A DNA stretch of 64,000 bases, taken from NCBI GenBank assembly GCA_017397725.1, contig JAFQIA010000008.1, positions 62,001-126,000 on the forward strand, written 5' to 3'. A model generated the notes under the pieces. It did no database searches. It saw only the letters and a program-made list of their open reading frames with translations, and was not told the DNA's origin. Positions 19,078-29,346 of the stretch are shown here, piece by piece. The translations under genes were made by a program, and so were the position numbers. Source of the stretch: Clostridia bacterium. Lineage in GTDB: Bacteria > Bacillota > Clostridia > Monoglobales > Monoglobaceae. Each line of letters opens with the position of its first letter. Within the stretch, counting starts at the first letter, position 1.

Positions 19078-20994
19078 ATGCTAATTTCAATCAGCCAAGT
19101 GAACAAAAGTTTTTCCGGGAATCCGGTTTTACGCGATATCACAATGACCATAGAGGAGCATATCCGCTATGGTCTTATTGGCGTTAATGGAGCAGGAAAA
19201 TCCACCCTCTTAAATCTGATTATGGGAGAACTGGATGCAGATGATGGAGAAATCTATCGCAGTACCCAGCTTCGGTTGGGATATCTCAAGCAGAACACCG
19301 GTCTTGACAGAACCAGCACCATCCTTGAGGAAATGCGTAAGGTTTTTGAGGATGTGTTTCGGGCAGAGGCGGATATGCGCAGTCTGGAACAGGAAATGGA
19401 ATCCATCAAGGACCATACCTCCACAGAATATCGGTCTATCACACAGGAATATGAGAAAAAGCAAGCCTATTTTGACAGTCGCGACGGGTATCAGGTGGAT
19501 GTAAAAATCAAGACCATCCTCAACGGTATGGGATTTCTGGATAAGGATCTGGATACCCCCATCCATACCCTGAGCGGTGGCGAAAAAACAAGACTTGCCA
19601 TTGCCAGACTGTTATTGGAAGAGCCGAATCTTTTGATCCTGGACGAGCCTACCAACCATCTGGATTTTAAAACTCTGAATTGGCTGGAGGAATATCTGCT
19701 CACCTACAACGGATCCATTTTGATTGTTTCCCATGACCGTTATTTCTTGGATAAAATTGTGCAACAGGTGTTTGAAATTGAGCGGGGCAAACTCTCTTCT
19801 TATAAGGGAAACTACACTGCCTATGTAAGACAAAAGGCGGAGCGCAGAGCAAGGCTTGAAAAAGAGTATGAGGCACAACAACTGGAAATTGCCCATATGC
19901 AGGAATATGTAGACAAAAACCTTGCAAGGGCATCCACTTCCAACAGTGCCAAATCCCGAATCAAAGCGTTGGAGAATATGGCTGTCATCGAAAGACCCGA
20001 CGGGGACTTAAAACAAATCAAACTACGCTTTGACTTGACCAAGGAACCTTATAAAGATGTTCTTACCGTAGAGGATTTGGGACTTTGCGTCGGAAAAGAA
20101 AAAAAGGTACTCTGTGAGCATATTGATTTTTCCTTAAAACGTCAGGAAAAGATTGCTATCATCGGTACCAATGGCATTGGAAAATCTACCTTGCTCAAAA
20201 CTTTACTTGGGATTTTGGAGCCCTATTCCGGGAACTATACTTGGGGCAAAAACACCTCTCTCAGTTATTATGAGCAGGAGAATTTGAACCTGAATCCGGA
20301 ACGGCAGGCAATTGATGAATTGTGGGATCGATTTCCGCATATTCCGGAAGCGCAAATCCGAAAGGTGTTGGGCAATGTTCTTTTAACCAAAGAAGACGTA
20401 TTCAAGCCGGTTAAGGTGATCAGCGGCGGAGAGCGGGCAAAGCTTGCCCTTTGTATCCTGATGCTGGAAAAATCTAACGTAATGCTTCTGGACGAGCCTA
20501 CCAACCATCTGGATTTGCCGTCTAAGGAAATTCTGGAGGAGGCACTTTTGGAATACGGCGGGACTCTGCTGTTTATCTCCCACGACCGTTATCTCTTGAA
20601 TCGACTTCCGGACAAAATCATCGAAATGAATGAAGATGGTTTGACGGTTTACGATGGAAATTATGATGCGTATGTAGAGAGAAAGAAATTTCTTGCATCG
20701 ATGGCGGTGCAGGAAGAGTCCGCTGAAAAAGCGAAACAAAAACCACAAAGCGGCAGTTATCGCACCAAAGAACAACGGAGGCAAGATGCGGAGAGAAAGG
20801 CAAGATTGCGCACCATCGAGAGCGAAATCGAACGATTGGAAGAGGAAATCGACCTTTTGCAAGGGGAAATCTCTCGTGAGGAAATTTATACGGATTATCA
20901 GTTGTTAACCGAAAAAACAAGCAAGATAGAAGAAAATCAGCAAGCTCTTGATGGGTATTATGAAGAATGGGAAATTCTTCAGGAGGATGTATAG
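19078..20994 (+). CDS. ABC-F family ATPase (ribosome-associated)
   Basis: This 638-residue soluble protein has two ABC cassettes: Walker A GVNGAGKSTLLNL near residue 36 and GTNGIGKSTLLK near 362, with signatures LSGGEKTRLAIA and ISGGERAKLALC and Walker B LILDEPTNHLD and MLLDEPTNHLD. There is no membrane domain. The inter-cassette linker (about 240-320) is rich in charged helix, as in proteins that reach into the ribosomal E site, and a C-terminal coiled coil (about 545-635) resembles Uup/YdiF. Such proteins rescue or tune translating ribosomes, and some give antibiotic resistance. It overlaps no partner permease. Confidence 0.92.
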   Translation: MLISISQVNKSFSGNPVLRDITMTIEEHIRYGLIGVNGAGKSTLLNLIMGELDADDGEIYRSTQLRLGYLKQNTGLDRTSTILEEMRKVFEDVFRAEADMRSLEQEMESIKDHTSTEYRSITQEYEKKQAYFDSRDGYQVDVKIKTILNGMGFLDKDLDTPIHTLSGGEKTRLAIARLLLEEPNLLILDEPTNHLDFKTLNWLEEYLLTYNGSILIVSHDRYFLDKIVQQVFEIERGKLSSYKGNYTAYVRQKAERRARLEKEYEAQQLEIAHMQEYVDKNLARASTSNSAKSRIKALENMAVIERPDGDLKQIKLRFDLTKEPYKDVLTVEDLGLCVGKEKKVLCEHIDFSLKRQEKIAIIGTNGIGKSTLLKTLLGILEPYSGNYTWGKNTSLSYYEQENLNLNPERQAIDELWDRFPHIPEAQIRKVLGNVLLTKEDVFKPVKVISGGERAKLALCILMLEKSNVMLLDEPTNHLDLPSKEILEEALLEYGGTLLFISHDRYLLNRLPDKIIEMNEDGLTVYDGNYDAYVERKKFLASMAVQEESAEKAKQKPQSGSYRTKEQRRQDAERKARLRTIESEIERLEEEIDLLQGEISREEIYTDYQLLTEKTSKIEENQQALDGYYEEWEILQEDV

Positions 20995-21005
20995 GAGGCA
21001 AGACA

Positions 21006-21182
21006 ATGGCAGGAAATGTAAGCTGTGATACCTGTAAAAATTTTGTTTTTGATGAAGAATATGACGGCTATATTTGCTTGGTGAGTATGGATGAGGACGA
21101 GGTGTATCGGTTCCATACTTATCGGGAGTGCCCCTATTATCAGTCCGATGATGATTACCTCATTGTGAGAAAACAAAAATAG
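21006..21182 (+). CDS. Small cysteine-rich protein (DUF6472-like)
   Basis: A 58-residue acidic protein beginning MAGNVSCDTCKNF with a CxxC pair, a third cysteine in YICLVSMDEDE and a fourth in YRECPYYQSDDDY. The four cysteines could bind one zinc. It resembles small proteins listed as DUF6472 in Clostridia; that match is from memory. The start at 21006 has AGGAGG eight bases before it. Longer in-frame starts upstream lie within the ABC-F gene. A rho-independent terminator follows at once. Function is unknown. Confidence 0.75.
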   Translation: MAGNVSCDTCKNFVFDEEYDGYICLVSMDEDEVYRFHTYRECPYYQSDDDYLIVRKQK

Positions 21183-21191
21183 TGTATTTTT

Positions 21192-21228
21192 AAGAATCGA
21201 TTGTGAAACCGCAACCGATTCTTTTTTT
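21192..21228 (+). terminator. Rho-independent terminator after the 21006 gene
   Basis: The stem arms are AAGAATCGATTG (21192-21203) and CAACCGATTCTT (21212-21223) with one A-C mismatch, followed by a T run. It ends the long run that began at the his promoter. Confidence 0.85.
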
Positions 21229-21272
21229 GCGAAAAAAGGCAGTTTTTCTTGCCGGATTTTTCAAGATTTTCC

Positions 21273-21301
21273 TTGCCAAAACGCTTGAAAAGTGGTAAAA
21301 T
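21273..21301 (+). promoter_or_regulatory. Sigma-A promoter of secA
   Basis: TTGCCA (21273-21278), 17-nt spacer, TAAAAT (21296-21301), about 50 nt before the secA ATG, directly after the upstream terminator. Confidence 0.7.
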
Positions 21302-21351
21302 AATAGACAATCATGCGAATCTTTTGTCTTTAGACTGATGGAGGTATCAAA

Positions 21352-24114
21352 ATGTCTTTCAAAAGCGTAATTGAAAAGGTGATCGGCACTTATAGTGACC
21401 GTGAATTAAAGAAGATATATCCCATCCGTGATGCGGTTTTGGCCTTGGAATCTACCATGGAGGCAAAGTCGGATGCAGAGCTGCGTGCAATGACTGATAT
21501 GTTCAAAAATAGATTGCAAAACGGAGAAACCACCGATGACATTCTGCCGGAGGCATTTGCTGTTTGCAGAGAGGCTGCTTGGCGTGTGCTTGGTATGAAG
21601 CATTTTCCGGTACAGATTGTAGGCGGTATTGTCCTGCATCAAGGCAGAATTGCCGAGATGAAAACCGGGGAAGGTAAAACCTTGGTTGCAACTCTGCCGG
21701 CTTATTTGAATGCCCTGACCGGAAACGGCGTGCACATTGTTACCGTCAATGACTATCTGGCAAAGCGTGACAGCGAATGGATGGGTAAGCTCTACAACTT
21801 TTTGGGATTGACCGTAGGTTTGGTCATTCACGAAAAGGATAATGCGCAGCGCAAGGAAGCGTACAATGCAGATATCACCTATGGTACCAACAACGAGATG
21901 GGATTTGACTATCTGCGTGATAATATGGTGATTTACAAGGAGCAAAAGGTGCAGCGTGGGCACGCCTATGCCATTGTGGATGAGGTGGATAGCATCCTGA
22001 TTGATGAGGCAAGAACCCCGTTGATTATTTCCGGCGTGGGAGATAAGTCTACCGACCTTTATTTGCAGGCAAACCGATTTGCAAAAACCTTGAAATACAA
22101 AAAGGTAATCGAAACCGATGCTAAGGTTGAGGTGGAAGATGATAAATCCTATGACGACTATGATTATATCGTGGATGAAAAGGCACATACCGCCATTCTG
22201 ACTCCGCAGGGTGTCAAAAAGGCAGAGGAGGCATTCCATCTGGAAAACCTGACCGACCCTGCCAATATGACCATCTCTCATCACATCAATCAGGCATTAA
22301 AGGCGATTGGCGTAATGAAGCGGGATAAGGATTATGTGGTCAAAGACGGCGAAGTGATTATCGTGGACGAATTTACCGGTCGTATGATGTTGGGACGGCG
22401 GTATAGCGACGGCTTGCATCAGGCAATTGAGGCAAAGGAAGGCGTAAAGGTTGAAAATGAGAGCAAAACCCTTGCAACCATTACTTTCCAGAATTTTTTC
22501 CGTCTTTACAAAAAGCTTTCCGGTATGACCGGTACTGCCCAGACAGAAGAAGATGAGTTTCAGGAAATTTACAAGTTGGATGTGATTGTGATTCCCACCA
22601 ACAAGCCCATGGCACGTCTGGATGATGCGGACAGCATTTATAAGACCGAGGTAGCAAAATTCCAAGCTGTGATTGAAGAGGTAGTCGCTGCCCATCAAAA
22701 GGGACAGCCGGTTTTGATTGGTACAGTTTCCATTGAAAAGTCGGAGCTTTTGAGTAAGCTACTCACAAAGCGTGGCATCAAGCATAATGTCCTCAATGCA
22801 AAATTCCACGACAAAGAGGCTGAAATCATTGCCCAAGCCGGAAAATTCGGTGCAGTCACCATTGCAACCAATATGGCAGGCCGTGGTACGGATATTGTCC
22901 TTGGTGGTAATGCGGAGTTTATGGCAAAGGATGAAATGCGTAAGCAAGGCTTTGAAGAAGAAATGATTATTCAGGCTACCGGCTTTGCGGAAACCGATGA
23001 TGAGGAAATCCTGAATGCCCGCAAGGTATATCAAGACCTTTACCAAAGCTTTAAGGCAGAGATTGAACCGGAGCAACAACGAGTTCTGGAAGCCGGAGGA
23101 CTTTATATCATAGGCACCGAGCGACACGAAAGCCGTCGTATCGACAATCAGCTCCGTGGTCGTTCCGGTCGACAGGGTGACAAGGGTTCTTCCAAGTTCT
23201 ATTTATCCTTAGAGGATGACCTGATGCGGTTGTTTGCACCGGAGAGAATCAGCCGGGTAATGGAGACCTTTGGTCTGGATGAGGGCGAGGCCATCGAACA
23301 TAAAATGCTCAGCAATGCCATCGAAAGTGCACAGCAGCGCGTGGAAGGCAGAAACTTTGATATTCGTAAACACGTCCTGCAGTATGACGATGTGAACAAC
23401 CAACAGCGTGAAATGATTTACACCCAGAGAGATCAGGTTCTTGACGGGGAGGATATGAAGAATTATATCTGCAAGATGATGCGTGACACCGTAGCCAATA
23501 TCATTGCCCTCTCTGCAGGAGAAATTTCTATTGCTGAGGAATGGGATTGGAACGGGCTAAAAGAGCAAATGCTGAATATCTTTGGAGAGCTCCCTGCTGA
23601 CACCTATGAAATTTCTGAACACGAAATGGATCATATGACGCAGGAAAGTCTGCAGGAGCGACTTTTTGAAAGTGTCTATGCTAAATATGCTGAAAAAGAA
23701 GCGGAGTTTGGTGATGCAATGCGTGAGGTAGAGCGGGTTCTCTTGCTGCGAGTTGTGGACCAGAAGTGGATGGATCATATTGACAATATGGAACAGCTTC
23801 GCCAAGGTATCAACCTGCGCGCTTATGCACAGCGTAATCCTGTGGTGGAATATAAGTTTGAAGCTATGGACATGTTTGAAGAAATGATTGATTCCATCAA
23901 GGCGGACACCGTGAAGCATCTATTCCATGTGATTCCTCAAACCAGAATTGTGAGAGAACAGGTAGCAAAGCCTGTGGCGGAAAACCACGGCTCTGACGGA
24001 ACCATCAAAAAACAGCCGGTTCGGCGCAAGACGGATGTGGGCAGAAACGACCCCTGTCCTTGCGGAAGCGGAAAGAAATACAAGCATTGCTGTCTGGGTA
24101 AAGAACAGGCATAA
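21352..24114 (+). CDS. secA: Preprotein translocase motor ATPase SecA
   Basis: SecA drives unfolded preproteins through SecYEG. The 920-residue protein has Walker A ([13 protein letters not shown]), the DEVD-type Walker B ([15 protein letters not shown]), the preprotein crosslinking and helical scaffold domains, and motif VI ([11 protein letters not shown]). At the C-terminus is the zinc-binding tail [13 protein letters not shown] that binds SecB or ribosomes. GGAGG precedes the ATG. It is followed by prfB, an adjacency common in Firmicutes. No second secA2 is seen in the window. Confidence 0.98.
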   Translation: MSFKSVIEKVIGTYSDRELKKIYPIRDAVLALESTMEAKSDAELRAMTDMFKNRLQNGETTDDILPEAFAVCREAAWRVLGMKHFPVQIVGGIVLHQGRIAEMKTGEGKTLVATLPAYLNALTGNGVHIVTVNDYLAKRDSEWMGKLYNFLGLTVGLVIHEKDNAQRKEAYNADITYGTNNEMGFDYLRDNMVIYKEQKVQRGHAYAIVDEVDSILIDEARTPLIISGVGDKSTDLYLQANRFAKTLKYKKVIETDAKVEVEDDKSYDDYDYIVDEKAHTAILTPQGVKKAEEAFHLENLTDPANMTISHHINQALKAIGVMKRDKDYVVKDGEVIIVDEFTGRMMLGRRYSDGLHQAIEAKEGVKVENESKTLATITFQNFFRLYKKLSGMTGTAQTEEDEFQEIYKLDVIVIPTNKPMARLDDADSIYKTEVAKFQAVIEEVVAAHQKGQPVLIGTVSIEKSELLSKLLTKRGIKHNVLNAKFHDKEAEIIAQAGKFGAVTIATNMAGRGTDIVLGGNAEFMAKDEMRKQGFEEEMIIQATGFAETDDEEILNARKVYQDLYQSFKAEIEPEQQRVLEAGGLYIIGTERHESRRIDNQLRGRSGRQGDKGSSKFYLSLEDDLMRLFAPERISRVMETFGLDEGEAIEHKMLSNAIESAQQRVEGRNFDIRKHVLQYDDVNNQQREMIYTQRDQVLDGEDMKNYICKMMRDTVANIIALSAGEISIAEEWDWNGLKEQMLNIFGELPADTYEISEHEMDHMTQESLQERLFESVYAKYAEKEAEFGDAMREVERVLLLRVVDQKWMDHIDNMEQLRQGINLRAYAQRNPVVEYKFEAMDMFEEMIDSIKADTVKHLFHVIPQTRIVREQVAKPVAENHGSDGTIKKQPVRRKTDVGRNDPCPCGSGKKYKHCCLGKEQA

Positions 24115-24144
24115 AGCGGAAAATTTTTTGAAGGATGTGAGAAT

Positions 24145-25258
24145 GTGATAGCTTTTGATGAGTACAAGCTGGGCCTTGACGGCATGGAGAAAGATATAAC
24201 AGAACTGAGGGGTTCACTTTAACATCGATAAAACAATATCGGATGCAGAGGAACTGGAACAAAAGACTATGGCGGCAGACTTTTATAATGATATGGATGC
24301 TGCCGGAAAAGTGTTACAACAGCTTAAAGGATTGAAAGAAAAGGTCAATCGTTATGAGCAGTTAAAATCCTCTTGGGAGGATTTGGTTACCTTGGTTTCT
24401 CTCGCAATTGAAGAAAACGATGAAAGTGTGTTAGAAGAGGTAAAAAGCGGCTACAAGCAGTTGGTGGATGACATTGAAACCATGAAGCTGGAAACCTTGC
24501 TTTCCGGTAAATATGACAAAAACAATGCCATTCTGACCTTGCATGCAGGTGCCGGCGGCACCGAGGCGCAAGACTGGTGCGAGATGCTGTTCCGGATGTT
24601 TACTCGTTGGGCGGAACGCCGTGGATATAAGACGGAAACGCTGGATTATCTGGATGGAGAAGAGGCGGGCATTAAGAGCGTTACCTTGCTGGTAGAAGGT
24701 CTTAACGCCTATGGTTATGCAAAATCGGAAAAGGGAGTACACCGACTAGTTCGTATTTCGCCTTTTGACTCTGCCTCCAGACGGCATACCTCCTTTGTTT
24801 CGGTAGAAGTAATGCCCGAAATCAATGACGATATTGAAGTACAGATTGACCCGTCAGATTTGCGTGTGGATACCTATCGTTCCAGCGGTGCCGGTGGTCA
24901 GCACATCAACAAGACGGAATCTGCCATCCGTATCACCCATATTCCCACGGGGGTTGTTGTTACCTGCCAGAATGAACGTTCTCAGCATAAAAATCGTGAA
25001 ACGGCAATGAAGATGTTGAAATCCAAGCTCATTGAAATTGCAGAACGGGAGCAAAAAGAAAAGATTGAGGACTTAAAGGGCGTACAGATGGAAATCGGCT
25101 GGGGAAGCCAAATTCGCTCTTATGTGTTCCATCCTTACAGTATGGTCAAGGATCACCGAACCAATTTTGAAGTGGGAAACACCGGTGCGGTGATGGATGG
25201 AGATTTGGATGGGTTTATCAATGCATATTTGATTGCAAAGTCCAAAGGTGAGTTATAA
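24145..25258 (+). CDS. prfB: Peptide chain release factor 2, expressed by programmed +1 frameshift
   Basis: RF2 ends translation at UGA and UAA. The gene is in two frames. Codons 1-25 run from GTG 24145 (AAGGA nine bases upstream) to CTT 24217-24219, then an in-frame TAA at 24220-24222. Skipping T24220 continues the frame from AAC to the stop at 25258, giving about 370 residues. The shift site has the usual internal Shine-Dalgarno (GAGGGG, 24207-24212) and CTT slip codon, but TAA replaces the usual TGA. Domain 2 has the SPF recognition motif ([15 protein letters not shown]) and domain 3 the GGQ loop ([14 protein letters not shown]). Calling only from the ATG at 24269 would lose the first 41 residues. 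prfA starts 18 nt downstream. Confidence 0.93.
24207..24223 (+). promoter_or_regulatory. prfB +1 programmed frameshift element (UAA variant)
   Basis: The parts are the internal Shine-Dalgarno GAGGGG (24207-24212), spacer TTCA, slip codon CTT (24217-24219), stop TAA (24220-24222) and the following C. Arrangement and spacing match the canonical AGGGGN-NNN-CTT-TGA-C site except for the stop codon. Confidence 0.88.
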
Positions 25259-25276
25259 GCAATAAAGGAGAAGACT

Positions 25277-26350
25277 ATGTTTGATAAATTATCATTTATT
25301 GAAAAACAGTTTGATGAACTGGCAGAGAGAATCAGCGACCCTGCGGTGATTGCCGATCAGGAAACTTGGCGCAAGCTCTGCAAGGAACATTCGGATTTGA
25401 CCCCGATTGTTGAAAAATATCGGGAATATAAGATGAACAAGGAAACCATCGATGATGCCAAAATGATGATGGATGATCCCGAAACAGACAAAGAATTCAA
25501 AGAAATGCTGGTAGAGGAGAGTAAGCAGGCAAAAGAAAACATCGCTCGCATTGAGGAAGAATTAAAAATACTGCTTCTGCCCAAAGACCCCAATGATGAT
25601 AAAAACGTTATCGTGGAAATTCGTGGCGGTGCAGGCGGTGACGAGGCGGCTTTGTTTGCCGGAGATTTGTTCCGGATGTATTCTATGTATGCGGATTCTC
25701 AGCGTTGGAAGACAGAAGTGCTCAACCTGAGTGAAATCGGGATCGGTGGCATCAAGGAAGTTACCTTTATGATTGAGGGGGCAGGCGCTTACAGCCGCTT
25801 GAAGTTTGAAAGCGGTGTGCATCGTGTACAGCGTGTCCCCGAAACCGAGTCCAGTGGACGCATCCACACCTCTACCGTAACCGTTGCAGTCTTGCCGGAG
25901 GTGGATGATGTGGAAGTGGAAATCAATCCTGAAGATTTGCAGATTGATACCTATCGTTCCAGCGGTGCCGGCGGTCAACACGTCAACAAAACCGAGTCTG
26001 CCATCCGTATCACCCATATTCCCACAGGAATCATTGTTGCCTGTCAGGATGAACGTTCTCAGCACAAAAATCGTGAGGCTGCGATGAAGATGCTCCGTTC
26101 CCGTTTGTATGACAAGATGGAACAGGAGCGCAATGCCTCCATTGCGGCAGACCGTAAAAGTCAGGTAGGTACCGGTGATAGAAGCGAACGAATCCGTACT
26201 TACAACTTCCCGCAGGGGCGTATGACAGACCATCGTATCGGTTTGACTCTTTACAAACTGGAACAGATTATGAATGGTGATTTGGACGAAACCATTGACG
26301 CTTTGATTACCACCGACCAGAGTGAAAAATTAAAGGCACAAGCAGAATAA
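25277..26350 (+). CDS. prfA: Peptide chain release factor 1
   Basis: RF1 ends translation at UAA and UAG. The 357-residue protein has the PxT recognition motif in the form [14 protein letters not shown] (PAT in Escherichia coli), the GGQ loop [14 protein letters not shown] and the family ending [19 protein letters not shown]. It is a separate gene from the prfB just upstream (18 nt gap, AAAGGAG), so both class I release factors are probably co-transcribed. prmC, which methylates the GGQ glutamine and often follows prfA, is not next to it. Confidence 0.97.
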   Translation: MFDKLSFIEKQFDELAERISDPAVIADQETWRKLCKEHSDLTPIVEKYREYKMNKETIDDAKMMMDDPETDKEFKEMLVEESKQAKENIARIEEELKILLLPKDPNDDKNVIVEIRGGAGGDEAALFAGDLFRMYSMYADSQRWKTEVLNLSEIGIGGIKEVTFMIEGAGAYSRLKFESGVHRVQRVPETESSGRIHTSTVTVAVLPEVDDVEVEINPEDLQIDTYRSSGAGGQHVNKTESAIRITHIPTGIIVACQDERSQHKNREAAMKMLRSRLYDKMEQERNASIAADRKSQVGTGDRSERIRTYNFPQGRMTDHRIGLTLYKLEQIMNGDLDETIDALITTDQSEKLKAQAE

Positions 26351-26361
26351 AAGTATTGCAT

Positions 26362-26400
26362 CCACCGACAAGTGTTTTTGCATTTGTCTGTGGTTTTGCT
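26362..26400 (+). terminator. Possible weak terminator or attenuator between prfA and tsaC
   Basis: An imperfect inverted repeat, CCACCGACAA (26362-26371) with TTGTCTGTGG (26384-26393), is followed by a broken T stretch (TTTTGCTTT). It may end or attenuate the prf transcript. The stem has one internal mismatch and the T run is interrupted. Confidence 0.45.
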
Positions 26401-26419
26401 TTAGAAAGGAGGGAACCTG

Positions 26420-27880
26420 ATGCCAGAAAAAGAAACCAAGTATTTGTCTGTCTCGGATGAAGATTTACAAATCGGTGCTGCGATTTTACAAGAGGGAGGA
26501 ACGGTTATTTTTCCAACCGAAACCGTCTATGGACTGGGCGCTGATGCCCGGAGTCCCAAAGCGGCAGAGAAAATCTTTGAAGCAAAAGGTCGCCCCTCTG
26601 ATAATCCATTGATTGTACATATTGCAGAAGAAGAGCAACTGAATGATTTGGTGATCGAAATCCCCGAAAAGGCGAAAACCTTAATGCAGGCATTCTGGCC
26701 CGGTCCCCTGACTTTGATTTTCAAAAAGGCAGAGTGTGTTCCAACCACAGTAACCGGCGGGCTTTCCACCGTGGCAGTCCGGATGCCGGAACATCCCGTT
26801 GCAAAAAAATTGCTTTCCATTGCCAAGGTTCCCGTAGCGGCACCAAGTGCCAATCTATCCGGAAAACCCAGTCCTACCACATTCCTTCATGTCAAGCAGG
26901 ATATGGACGGGCGTGTTGATGCTATTGTGGATGGTGGCAATTGTCGGGTTGGGGTAGAATCCACCGTGCTTGATATCAGCGGAGAAATCCCTGTTTTGTA
27001 TCGTCCAGGCGGTGTCACTAAGGAACAAATCGAAAGCCTAATTGGACCGATTCAGGTGGTCACTAAAGCCAAGGAGGGGGAATCCCCAAAATCTCCGGGA
27101 TTAAAGTATAAACACTACGCTCCCGATGCAGAAATTCAGATTCTTCGAGGTTCGATGGAGCAAGTGGAAGCGTATGCAAAACAACTTTCCAAGGAACATA
27201 AAACGGCAATATTAACCTTTGATGAGTTTCCGGCGTTTCCGGATCATATCATCACCTATTCTTTGGGGAGCCGAAATAATCCGGAGGATGCGGCACATCG
27301 CCTTTTTGCGGCATTGAGAAATCTGGATTTGCAAGGCGTTACATATATTCTTGCACCGGAAATTCCTGATGACGGTGTTTGGAGCGCCGTGCGCAACCGT
27401 CTTTATCGTGCAGCAGGAGAGAATATCATCTCCTTAGCAGAAAAATCCGTACTCTTTGTTTGTACCGGAAACACCTGTCGCAGTCCTATGGCAGAGGGAA
27501 TTCTGAAAGAGATTGCAAAACGGGAACGGTTATCGGTTTCTGTTTCCTCCGCAGGTATTTGTGCAGGAAATGGGAGCGCAAGCCAAAACGCAATCCAAGC
27601 GATGCAAGAAATCGGTATTACTATCAGCGAACATCATCCAACCCAACTAACTTTCGATAAAATACAAGATGCGGATCTTGTTTTAACTATGACTACAGGG
27701 CACAAGCAAATGATTCTGCAAGCCTTTGGACAATGTGAAAATAAGGTATTCACTTTGTCAGAATGGGCAGGAGAATCTACGGATATTTTGGACCCGTATG
27801 GCGGTGATTTGGCTGTTTATTGTGCTTGTCGGGACGAAATTCAAGAACTGCTTGAGAAAGGATGGAGGAAGCTGAAATGA
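26420..27880 (+). CDS. Fusion: threonylcarbamoyl-AMP synthase (TsaC/Sua5) plus YwlE-type arginine phosphatase
   Basis: This 486-residue protein joins two enzymes. Residues about 10-335 are Sua5/TsaC (GGTVIFPTETVYGLGADA, AFWPGPLTLIF, VAAPSANLSGKPSPT, then the Sua5 domain), making threonylcarbamoyl-AMP for tRNA t6A. Residues 343-486 are a low-molecular-weight phosphatase with the P-loop CTGNTCRS (Cys348 to Ser355) and a C-terminal DILDPYGGD acid loop. The Thr at position 352 is the residue reported to favour phospho-arginine in Bacillus YwlE. GGAGG precedes the ATG. In Bacillus ywlC and ywlE are separate genes in one neighbourhood, so this looks like a fusion of neighbours. rimI overlaps its end by four bases. 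Confidence 0.92.
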   Translation: MPEKETKYLSVSDEDLQIGAAILQEGGTVIFPTETVYGLGADARSPKAAEKIFEAKGRPSDNPLIVHIAEEEQLNDLVIEIPEKAKTLMQAFWPGPLTLIFKKAECVPTTVTGGLSTVAVRMPEHPVAKKLLSIAKVPVAAPSANLSGKPSPTTFLHVKQDMDGRVDAIVDGGNCRVGVESTVLDISGEIPVLYRPGGVTKEQIESLIGPIQVVTKAKEGESPKSPGLKYKHYAPDAEIQILRGSMEQVEAYAKQLSKEHKTAILTFDEFPAFPDHIITYSLGSRNNPEDAAHRLFAALRNLDLQGVTYILAPEIPDDGVWSAVRNRLYRAAGENIISLAEKSVLFVCTGNTCRSPMAEGILKEIAKRERLSVSVSSAGICAGNGSASQNAIQAMQEIGITISEHHPTQLTFDKIQDADLVLTMTTGHKQMILQAFGQCENKVFTLSEWAGESTDILDPYGGDLAVYCACRDEIQELLEKGWRKLK

Positions 27881-28335
27881 TTCAGGTTACCATTCTGGAA
27901 GAAAAGGATATCGAGCAGGTTTTAGAACTGGAACGTCTTTGTTTTCCTGATGATCCATGGGGGCGAGCCTTATTTGAACATGAGTTAACCAATCGCTTTT
28001 CGGTTTTTCTTGTGGCAAAGGATATGGGGACTAAGCAGGTGATTGGCTATGGTGGGATCTGGTTGATTTACGATACCGGTGAGATTACCAATATCGCTGT
28101 CCATCCTGACTATCGTCGGGAAGGGGTAGGCTCTGAGATTTTAGCACTCCTGACCCAAATTTGTATGGAAAAAGAGATGGATGCCATCACCCTTGAGGTG
28201 CGGGAAAGCAATCAGGCGGCACAAAACCTTTATGCGTCCAAAGGTTTTGTGGTTTGCGGACGAAGAAAACGCTACTATCAAGGAAAAGAGGACGCCTTGA
28301 TTATGACCAAAGAATTACGAAAGGAAGAAAAGTAA
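27877..28335 (+). CDS. rimI: Ribosomal protein bS18-alanine N-acetyltransferase RimI-like
   Basis: A 152-residue GNAT-fold acetyltransferase. It shows [23 protein letters not shown] at the start, the acetyl-CoA loop [15 protein letters not shown] and the family ending [16 protein letters not shown]. RimI acetylates the N-terminal alanine of ribosomal protein S18. I chose the ATG at 27877 (GGAGG eight bases upstream, ATGA overlap with the previous stop) rather than the in-frame ATG at 27862. It lies between tsaC and tsaD, its usual neighbourhood. tsaB and tsaE are not in this stretch. Confidence 0.9.
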   Translation: MIQVTILEEKDIEQVLELERLCFPDDPWGRALFEHELTNRFSVFLVAKDMGTKQVIGYGGIWLIYDTGEITNIAVHPDYRREGVGSEILALLTQICMEKEMDAITLEVRESNQAAQNLYASKGFVVCGRRKRYYQGKEDALIMTKELRKEEK

Positions 28336-28336
28336 G

Positions 28337-29338
28337 ATGCGAATTTTGGCTATTGAGAGTTCCTGTGACGAAACTGCGGCAGCAGTCATACAGGACGGCA
28401 CACAGATTCTTTCTAATGTAATCAATACACAAATAGAGTTACATAAAATTTATGGGGGCGTGGTTCCGGAAATTGCGTCCAGAAAACATATTGAGAACAT
28501 CAATGCAGTAATTGAAAAAGCACTTTCGGATGCAGAACTGACATTGAATGATATCGATGCCATTGCAGTAACCCAAGGCCCCGGATTGGTCGGCGCACTT
28601 TTGGTAGGCGTATCTGCTGCAAAAGGATTGGCGTTTGCGCTGAAAAAACCGCTCATTCCCGTCCATCACATCAAAGGACATATCTGCGCCAACTTTTTAG
28701 AAAACCCCGAATTAAAACCGCCTTTTCTCTGTCTGGTGGCGTCCGGTGGGCATAGCCATCTGGTGATGGTAAAAGAGGGAATGGAGGTAGATGTTCTGGC
28801 AAGAACCAGAGATGACGCCGCAGGCGAGGCATTTGATAAGGTTTCACGAGTGCTGGGATTGGGATATCCGGGAGGTCCTGCCATCCAAAAAAAGGCAGAA
28901 GAGGGCGACCCTAATGCCATTCGTTTCCCTCGCGTAAATATGGGAGAGGACGGATTTGATTTTAGCTTTAGCGGTGTAAAAACTGCGGTGCTTAATTATC
29001 TGCATCACGCTGAACAAAAGGGAGAAGAAATCTCTGTCGCAAACGTTGCGGCATCCTTTCAAGAAGCGGTCATCGATGTGCTTTCGGAGCATTTGATTGC
29101 TTGCGCAAAAAAATATGGTGTTCGTCAGATTGCTTTGGCAGGTGGCGTTGCGGCAAATCAGCCTCTTCGTGAGCGTATCAAAAAGAAAGCAGAAGAACAT
29201 CAAATGTTTTTCCAGTATCCTCGATTCTCATTATGTACTGACAACGCAGCAATGATTGGCTGTGCGGCATTCTATGAATATCAAAAGGGAAATCTTGCAG
29301 ATATGACCCTCAATGCCACACCGAACTTACCACTCTAA
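28337..29338 (+). CDS. tsaD: tRNA N6-adenosine threonylcarbamoyltransferase TsaD
   Basis: TsaD moves the threonylcarbamoyl group to A37 of ANN-decoding tRNAs, together with TsaB and TsaE. The 333-residue protein has the ASKHA fold start ([14 protein letters not shown]), the SRKHIENI and [13 protein letters not shown] segments, the metal-binding HxxxH (HHIKGH) and the C-terminal [11 protein letters not shown] and CTDNAAMIG motifs. It follows rimI by one base and is ended by a strong hairpin shared with convergent rpsT. Confidence 0.97.
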   Translation: MRILAIESSCDETAAAVIQDGTQILSNVINTQIELHKIYGGVVPEIASRKHIENINAVIEKALSDAELTLNDIDAIAVTQGPGLVGALLVGVSAAKGLAFALKKPLIPVHHIKGHICANFLENPELKPPFLCLVASGGHSHLVMVKEGMEVDVLARTRDDAAGEAFDKVSRVLGLGYPGGPAIQKKAEEGDPNAIRFPRVNMGEDGFDFSFSGVKTAVLNYLHHAEQKGEEISVANVAASFQEAVIDVLSEHLIACAKKYGVRQIALAGGVAANQPLRERIKKKAEEHQMFFQYPRFSLCTDNAAMIGCAAFYEYQKGNLADMTLNATPNLPL

Positions 29339-29346
29339 GACAAATA

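Noticed and set aside
21406-22284. Long minus-strand frame (292 codons) inside secA
   Set aside because: It lies opposite conserved SecA motifs; composition and lack of start signals mark it as a mirror reading of secA.
24269-25258. Reading prfB as starting at the ATG at 24269
   Set aside because: The upstream frame with its GTG start, Shine-Dalgarno, slip codon and stop matches the known prfB frameshift layout and supplies the missing N-terminal residues.
25562-26233. Minus-strand frame (223 codons) inside prfA
   Set aside because: It mirrors the GGQ region of RF1; similar mirror frames occur in prfB, as expected for paralogs.
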